This document shows, piece after piece, positions 13,477 to 17,144 of a stretch of 17,144 nt of DNA; the stretch's first letter is position 1, and the number at the start of each line of letters is the position of its first letter. Source of the DNA: Clostridia bacterium (GTDB taxonomy: Bacteria; Bacillota_A; Clostridia; Oscillospirales; CAG-272). The translations under genes and the position numbers were made by a program. The stretch covers positions 1 through 17,144 of the forward strand of contig JAFQWB010000069.1 in assembly GCA_017407725.1 (NCBI GenBank), in the 5' to 3' direction. Below the pieces are notes generated by a model. That model was not told the DNA's origin, ran no database searches, and was given only the letters and a program-made list of their open reading frames with translations.

Positions 13477-13920
13477 TCAGCTGTTTGATGTAGTCAGCTT
13501 TTTGAGAATTGTGTAAAGAAGTTCCTTTTCTTCCTCGGAAAGGGAAGAAAGATATTCCTGAGCGTGCTTCTTTCTGTGCTCGTCAATAATTTCAGAACGC
13601 TCTCTGCCGATCTGCGTTATGCTTACAAGTGTTTCGCGTTTGTCGTCGGGGTTGGTCTTTCTTTCAATGAAACCGCCTTCTTCAAGAGAGGTGAGTGCTT
13701 CAGATAGAGACTGAGGTCTTATTTCAAGTCTGTCTGCAAGAGCCTTTTGGGTCATGAAGTCGGATTCCGATAAGATGGAAAGAATTCTTCCGTGCCAACG
13801 TCCTGCACAGCAATGCTTTGCCGTCGGGTCATCCGAGCCTGCTGTGGGATGAGCGCCTCTTTTGGCAAGAGCACTTGCTCTGAAAATAAGTCTCATAAGG
13901 TCTGTGTCGCTATGTGTCAT
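13477..13920 (-). CDS. MarR-family transcriptional regulator
   Basis: 147 residues, winged helix-turn-helix. FMTQKALADRLEIRPQSLSEALTSLEEGGFIERKTNPDDKRETLVSITQIG is the DNA-binding helix-turn-helix and wing (about 55-107). A C-terminal helix for dimerisation follows. ATG at 13920 has AAGGAG nine bases upstream. MarR proteins are dimers that usually repress their own operon and a linked efflux pump until a ligand or oxidant binds. An uncommon segment, about residues 21-45, contains KHCCAGRWHGR with H36, C37, C38 and H43, which could sense redox state or metal. It is first gene of the marR-ABC-DUF1015 operon, and a 12-base palindrome covers its predicted transcription start. Confidence 0.92.
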   Translation of the reverse strand: MTHSDTDLMRLIFRASALAKRGAHPTAGSDDPTAKHCCAGRWHGRILSILSESDFMTQKALADRLEIRPQSLSEALTSLEEGGFIERKTNPDDKRETLVSITQIGRERSEIIDEHRKKHAQEYLSSLSEEEKELLYTILKKLTTSNS

Positions 13921-13953
13921 ATTCTTTTCTCCTTTATCCCCTGTTGTAACAAG

Positions 13954-13965
13954 TAAGGTACCTTA
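13954..13965. promoter_or_regulatory. Palindromic operator candidate at the marR transcription start
   Basis: TAAGGTACCTTA is a perfect 12-base palindrome located 5 bases downstream of the minus-strand -10 box, covering the expected start of transcription (about 13964). A MarR dimer bound here would block its own operon. A second, looser palindrome GACAATTTGTC (13987-13997) overlaps the -35 box. Confidence 0.55.
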
Positions 13966-13970
13966 TTAAT

Positions 13971-13999
13971 ATTATACAACAACACCGACAATTTGTCAA
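13971..13999 (-). promoter_or_regulatory. Perfect consensus sigma-A promoter for the marR-ABC-DUF1015 operon
   Basis: Minus-strand TTGACA (13999-13994) and TATAAT (13976-13971) with exactly 17 bases between. So strong a promoter for a regulator and exporter fits a gene set held silent by repression. Confidence 0.88.
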
Positions 14000-14059
14000 G
14001 ACTGAAATGTGTGAATGGGAGAAAGTTGAATGCTGAAACCAAAAAATTATTAAAAACCG

Positions 14060-14087
14060 TTGACAAATAATCAAAAAAGGATATAAT
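14060..14087 (+). promoter_or_regulatory. Consensus promoter of the riboswitch-folT-folC operon
   Basis: TTGACA (14060-14065) and TATAAT (14082-14087) with a 16-base spacer. Transcription should start near 14094, just ahead of the first riboswitch stem. Its -35 is 60 bases from the divergent marR promoter -35. Confidence 0.85.
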
Positions 14088-14098
14088 CAAGAATATAA

Positions 14099-14197
14099 CG
14101 AAGAGTAAAGGACAGTGCGTGAAGTGCCTGAGGGACGGGGAGTTGCCCTTGGGACGAAGAGCTTGCTCGCGGTGCTGCCCTTGCATCCCGCTTCTCG
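14099..14197 (+). promoter_or_regulatory. Tetrahydrofolate (THF) riboswitch
   Basis: The leader matches the conserved core of THF riboswitches: GCGTGAAGTGCC near 14117, GGGAGTTGCCC near 14138, GACGAAGAGC near 14153, GCGGTG at 14169 and TTGCATCC at 14181. P1 can form between CGAAGAG (14099-14105) and CTTCTCG (14191-14197), and P2 between GGACAG and CTGCCC. These are the positions conserved around the folate-binding pockets and the long-range pseudoknot. The aptamer binds reduced folate and usually lowers expression of folate transport or synthesis genes. Its place in front of a folT-type transporter gene and folC agrees with this. Confidence 0.92.
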
Positions 14198-14254
14198 GCA
14201 AAAAAGGGTATTTACGTCCTCTTTATTACTTGCCAAAAGCGAGGAAAAGGAGGA
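14197..14254 (+). promoter_or_regulatory. Likely translational expression platform of the THF riboswitch
   Basis: GGCAA (14197-14201) can pair with TTGCC (14230-14234), with further pairing of AAAGGG and CC-t-CTTT inside. The same TCCTCTTT (14217-14224) can instead pair with AAAGGAGGA (14246-14254), the folT ribosome binding site. No U-run follows either hairpin, so control of translation rather than termination is proposed. The folding choice is inference. Confidence 0.45.
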
Positions 14255-14261
14255 TTTTTTT

Positions 14262-14792
14262 ATGGTCAAAAACAAAAAAAAGCAGATCTACAGACTCACC
14301 TTTGCGGCGATGATGGTCGCAATGAGTGTGGTTATAGGAATTGTCTGTAAGAATTTTTTTACCTTTCTTGTATATTACCGATTGACTTTTGAAAATTTGC
14401 CGATAATACTTGCAGGTTATGTTCTTGGACCTGTGTATGGAGGGGCGGTCGCGCTCGCTGCCGATACAATAAGCTGTCTTTGCTCTACCAACCCCTCGCT
14501 TAATCCCGTGATATCTCTTGGTGCAATAGCTGTCGGAATTATTTCGGGACTTGTTCCGCGAATCGCGAAAAAGGATAATGCACCTGTTCTTGTAATTACC
14601 GTGACTCTTGCCCATCTTATTGGTCAGGTGGCGATCAAATCGGTAGGAAAAATGATATACTTCGGTATGCCCTGGCAGGGAATATTTATTGGAGTCGGCT
14701 TTTCCTTTATTGCGGGAGCACTTGAATATTTCCTTATAAGAACACTTACCAAAAACAGAATTTTCAAAAAGGAGCTTGATAAGCTTTTATGA
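14262..14792 (+). CDS. folT: Folate ECF transporter substrate-binding subunit (FolT)
   Basis: 176 residues with about six membrane helices and a short basic N-terminus (MVKNKKKQIYRLTFAAMMVAMSV). YRLTFENLPIILAGYVLGPVYGGAVALAADTISCL is the ECF S-component core seen in folate-type subunits. The S subunit binds folate and docks on the shared EcfT/EcfA energising module, which is not in this window. The ATG at 14262 lies seven bases after AAGGAGGA; a longer reading from 14115 would run through the riboswitch and is rejected. The gene overlaps folC by four bases (ATGA). Riboswitch and partner gene make folate the probable substrate. Confidence 0.9.
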   Translation: MVKNKKKQIYRLTFAAMMVAMSVVIGIVCKNFFTFLVYYRLTFENLPIILAGYVLGPVYGGAVALAADTISCLCSTNPSLNPVISLGAIAVGIISGLVPRIAKKDNAPVLVITVTLAHLIGQVAIKSVGKMIYFGMPWQGIFIGVGFSFIAGALEYFLIRTLTKNRIFKKELDKLL

Positions 14793-16063
14793 TGACGTAT
14801 AACGAGGCAATAGAATATATACATTCAGTATCCTGGAAGGGATCAAGACCGGGACTTGAGAGAATAACAGAGCTTCTTGAGGGAATCGGAGATCCGCAGG
14901 ATTTTCTTTCATTTGTTCACATAGCAGGAACAAACGGAAAGGGAAGCACCTCTGCAATGCTCGAATCAATACTGAGAGATGCGGGCTATAAAACAGGAAT
15001 GTTCGTTTCGCCCTATATAGAGAGCTTTAACGAAAGAATACAGATAAACGGATGCGAGATAGATAATGCTCTTCTTGCAGAGGTTACTGAGTTTGTTAAA
15101 GAGACTGCAGATAAAATGGAGGATAAGCCTACCGAATTTGAGCTTATAACCGCAATCGGCTTTGAGGCTTTCAGACGCCAAAAGTGCGACATTGTTGTGC
15201 TTGAGGTGGGAATGGGAGGAAGACTTGACTCCACGAACGTTATAAAGAATCCTTATCTTTCTGTAATAACCTCGATTGCACTTGACCATACCGCGATACT
15301 CGGTGACAGCATTGAAAAGATAGCATATGAAAAATCGGGAATAATCAAGCCTCTTTGCCCTGTGGTCTGGGGCGGAGATTCGCCTGAGGCGGAGAAGGTA
15401 ATAAAGGATTTTGCAAAGAGATCGTCATCCGATTTCCATAAGCCTAAGATAGCAGAGCCTCTTTCGATGTCGCCGAGCGGAATCAGCTTCAGTCTCGGAA
15501 GATACAGTAATCTTTTCGTACCTCTTTCGGGTGTTTATCAGCTTAGAAACGTTGCAACAGTTATAAAGGCGGCTGAAATTCTCAATGACAGAGGTCTCAG
15601 AATACTTGAAGAGAATATAAGACGCGGTCTTGCTTCGGTAAGATGGAAGGGAAGATTCGAAAAGCTTTCCGATGCGCCCGAGGTCTATTATGACGGAGGT
15701 CATAATATCGAAGGGGTTACGTACGCCGCAAAGACCGTAAAAGAGTACTTTACTAATAAGGGAATAAAGGTTAATCTCATATTCGGAGTAATGGCTGATA
15801 AGGATTGGAAGGACATGGTCGGAATTATTTCTCCCTACGTTGAGAAGGCCTTCTGCGTTTTCCCAAATAATGATCGCTCACTTGATAAAGAGAGTCTTGC
15901 CGAAGAATTCAGACAGAATAACGTAGAAGCTTATATAGCTTCCGATTTTGTAAACGCCGCAGAGATGGCATTAAAATGCGAGGGAGTAACACTTGCGCTC
16001 GGTTCGCTTTATATGTATGCCGACGTTAAAAACGCGGTCAAAAAAGTTACCGAAAAAAGATAA
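14789..16063 (+). CDS. folC: Bifunctional folylpolyglutamate synthase/dihydrofolate synthase
   Basis: 424 residues, full length for the Mur-ligase-like FolC family. It adds glutamate residues to folate with ATP, keeping folate in the cell, and in many bacteria also makes dihydrofolate from dihydropteroate. HIAGTNGKGSTSAMLESIL is the P-loop (G47-S53). FVSPYIESFNERIQING, EVGMGGRLDSTNVI and ALDHTAILGDSIEKIAYEKSGIIKP are the core folate and metal binding blocks. YYDGGHNIEG corresponds to the C-terminal DGAHN motif. ATG at 14789 overlaps the folT stop; a second ATG at 14792 is equally possible. Coupling to folT and the shared riboswitch points to uptake and trapping of folate. No folP or folK lies nearby, so synthesis of folate cannot be inferred. 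Confidence 0.95.
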   Translation: MMTYNEAIEYIHSVSWKGSRPGLERITELLEGIGDPQDFLSFVHIAGTNGKGSTSAMLESILRDAGYKTGMFVSPYIESFNERIQINGCEIDNALLAEVTEFVKETADKMEDKPTEFELITAIGFEAFRRQKCDIVVLEVGMGGRLDSTNVIKNPYLSVITSIALDHTAILGDSIEKIAYEKSGIIKPLCPVVWGGDSPEAEKVIKDFAKRSSSDFHKPKIAEPLSMSPSGISFSLGRYSNLFVPLSGVYQLRNVATVIKAAEILNDRGLRILEENIRRGLASVRWKGRFEKLSDAPEVYYDGGHNIEGVTYAAKTVKEYFTNKGIKVNLIFGVMADKDWKDMVGIISPYVEKAFCVFPNNDRSLDKESLAEEFRQNNVEAYIASDFVNAAEMALKCEGVTLALGSLYMYADVKNAVKKVTEKR

Positions 16064-16070
16064 AATACTA

Positions 16071-16099
16071 TTGAAAAAACACCTTAGGTATGTTATAAT
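16071..16099 (+). promoter_or_regulatory. Promoter of the TIM-barrel isomerase-like gene
   Basis: TTGAAA (16071-16076) and TATAAT (16094-16099) with a 17-base spacer, in the 67-base gap after folC. No terminator hairpin is visible after folC, so read-through from the folate operon is also possible. Confidence 0.75.
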
Positions 16100-16130
16100 C
16101 GGTTAACAGCTTTAAGAAGGAGGAAAAATT

Positions 16131-16982
16131 ATGTATAATTTTCCTATAGGAGCAATGGTAGATTCCTTCAGAAAAGACACCTTCGAGGGAATTAAGCTTG
16201 CATCAAAGATCGGCGTAAAGGGAATACAGATGTATTCGACTCACGGTGTAAATGCGCCTGAGAATATGACAAAGGACAGAGTTCGCGATCTTAAGATCGC
16301 AATGAACGACGCCGGAATAGTATTTTCAGCTATTTGCGGTGACCTTGGAAGAGGATTCGGTCATAAGGAGCTCAACGCAGGACTTATTGAAAAGTCAAAG
16401 AGAATTATGGAGCTTGCGAAGGAGCTTGGAACGGATATCGTAACCACGCACGTCGGAGTTATCCCGAACGACCCCAACCATGAAAGATATAAGGTAATGC
16501 AGGAGGCTTGCTTCTCGCTTGCAGAGTTTGCAGATTCTATGGGTGCGCATTTCGCGATAGAAACAGGACCTGAAATTGCGACAACTCTTAAAACCTTCCT
16601 TGATTCTCTTAACTCAAAGGGAGTTGCTGTAAACTTTGACCCTGCCAACTTCGTAATGGTTACGGGTGACGATCCCGTAAAGGCTGTTTACACTCTTAAG
16701 GATTATATCGTACATACACACGCCAAGGACGGAATCAGAATCTATGAAAAGGATCCTGAGATGGTTTACGGTGTGGTTGACGATGTGTTCAAGCATATGG
16801 GCGCATCTTATCAGGAGGTTCCGCTCGGAAAGGGAAGCGTAGATTTCCCGATGTGGATGAAGGCTCTTGAAGAGGTTGGATATAAGGGCTTCTTAACTAT
16901 CGAAAGAGAGGTCGGAAACGATCCCGAGGGCGATATCCGTATGGCTTACGAATACTTAAGATCGATAATTGCCGCAAACTGA
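16131..16982 (+). CDS. Sugar phosphate isomerase/epimerase-like protein (xylose isomerase-type TIM barrel)
   Basis: 283 residues, usual length for the family of cofactor-free, metal-dependent TIM-barrel enzymes that interconvert or cleave sugars and polyols. Metal ligands are visible in order at the barrel strand ends: E144 in FAIETGPE, D170 in VNFDPANF, H197 in HTHAKDG and E258 in TIEREVG. THVGVIP (about 106-112) adds the usual strand 4 histidine. AGGAGG sits just before the ATG at 16131. Close family members act on tagatose, psicose, inosose or hydroxypyruvate-type substrates, and this sequence does not decide between them. No sugar transporter or catabolic genes are beside it, so the role stays open. 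No signal peptide. Confidence 0.85.
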   Translation: MYNFPIGAMVDSFRKDTFEGIKLASKIGVKGIQMYSTHGVNAPENMTKDRVRDLKIAMNDAGIVFSAICGDLGRGFGHKELNAGLIEKSKRIMELAKELGTDIVTTHVGVIPNDPNHERYKVMQEACFSLAEFADSMGAHFAIETGPEIATTLKTFLDSLNSKGVAVNFDPANFVMVTGDDPVKAVYTLKDYIVHTHAKDGIRIYEKDPEMVYGVVDDVFKHMGASYQEVPLGKGSVDFPMWMKALEEVGYKGFLTIEREVGNDPEGDIRMAYEYLRSIIAAN

Positions 16983-17007
16983 GATAATTTGCCAAAATAA
17001 TGATATA

Positions 17008-17030
17008 AATGCACTACACCGTAGTGCATT
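17008..17030. terminator. Perfect hairpin between the isomerase-like gene and tRNA-Leu
   Basis: AATGCACTAC (17008-17017) and GTAGTGCATT (17021-17030) form a perfect ten-pair stem with loop ACC. No T-run follows on the plus strand (CACGCGGG), so it is not a classic terminator for the gene before it. It ends three bases before the mature tRNA, so it may also be a processing structure in a joint transcript. Confidence 0.45.
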
Positions 17031-17033
17031 CAC

Positions 17034-17117
17034 GCGGGTGTGGCGGAATTGGCAGACGCGTTAGATTTAGGTTCTAATGGCAACACCGTGCAGGTTCAAG
17101 TCCTGTCACCCGCACCA
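17034..17117 (+). tRNA. tRNA-Leu (anticodon UAG)
   Basis: Acceptor GCGGGTG (17034-17040) pairs with CACCCGC (17107-17113), followed by A and an encoded CCA. The anticodon stem TTAGA/TCTAA encloses the loop TTTAGGT with anticodon TAG. A class II variable arm (TGGCAACACCG) and a T arm with TTCAAGT follow. UAG reads CUN leucine codons. The 27 bases after it show nothing recognisable. Confidence 0.97.
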
Positions 17118-17144
17118 AACAGTAGAAATCCGAACCCAAAGCCG

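Noticed and set aside
14115..14261. N-terminal extension of FolT starting at 14115
   Set aside because: This stretch is the THF aptamer and leader; a strong ribosome site precedes the ATG at 14262.
16983..17033. Separate promoter for tRNA-Leu
   Set aside because: TATAAA at 17004-17009 has no -35 partner at a usable distance.

Overview
The window looks like chromosomal DNA of a low-to-moderate GC member of the Bacillota, most likely an anaerobic gut-type Clostridia (Oscillospirales or Christensenellales-like; this placement is inference). The support is AAGGAGG-type ribosome binding sites, many sigma-A promoters with 17-base spacers, heavy use of AGA for arginine, and typical Clostridia families (DUF951, YfhO, DUF1015, DUF4886, a tetrahydrofolate riboswitch upstream of folT). 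There are no phage genes, transposases or CRISPR arrays.

Layout. 1-1715 (minus, cut by the left edge): a fusion of an XRE helix-turn-helix, a cupin and an acyl-CoA synthetase. 1813-2469 (minus): a six-helix membrane protein resembling a cation diffusion facilitator membrane domain that lacks the metal ligands. 2645-4865 (plus): a tight three-gene operon of an atypical PfkB-family kinase, an alpha/beta-hydrolase-like protein with all three catalytic positions replaced, and the Holliday junction resolvase-like RuvX. 4866-5262: a remarkable hairpin array bounded by 23-24 base inverted repeats, filling the whole gap between two convergent stop codons. 5263-8385 (minus): a YfhO-type membrane glycosyltransferase behind a small DUF951 protein that may start at CTG. 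8586-10178 (plus): D-amino-acid aminotransferase and a DUF4886 SGNH-like protein, closed by a bidirectional terminator. 10246-13920 (minus): MarR regulator, ABC exporter with a natural tetra-histidine tail, and DUF1015, expressed from a perfect consensus promoter with a palindromic operator candidate at the start site. 14060-16063 (plus): THF riboswitch, folate transporter subunit folT and folC, a folate-uptake and retention unit divergent from marR. 16131-16982 (plus): a xylose-isomerase-like TIM-barrel enzyme. 17034-17117: tRNA-Leu(UAG).

The clearest functional unit is riboswitch-folT-folC: folate levels are read by the leader RNA, FolT imports folate with the ECF module, and FolC polyglutamylates it. 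The most unusual item is the 394-base array at 4866-5259. It has about a dozen short hairpins separated by GATGAAATC linkers, and these linkers flip to their reverse complement in the right half, so the array is palindromic at two scales. Second is the neighbouring pair of degenerate enzymes (PfkB-like and hydrolase-like) in the ruvX operon.
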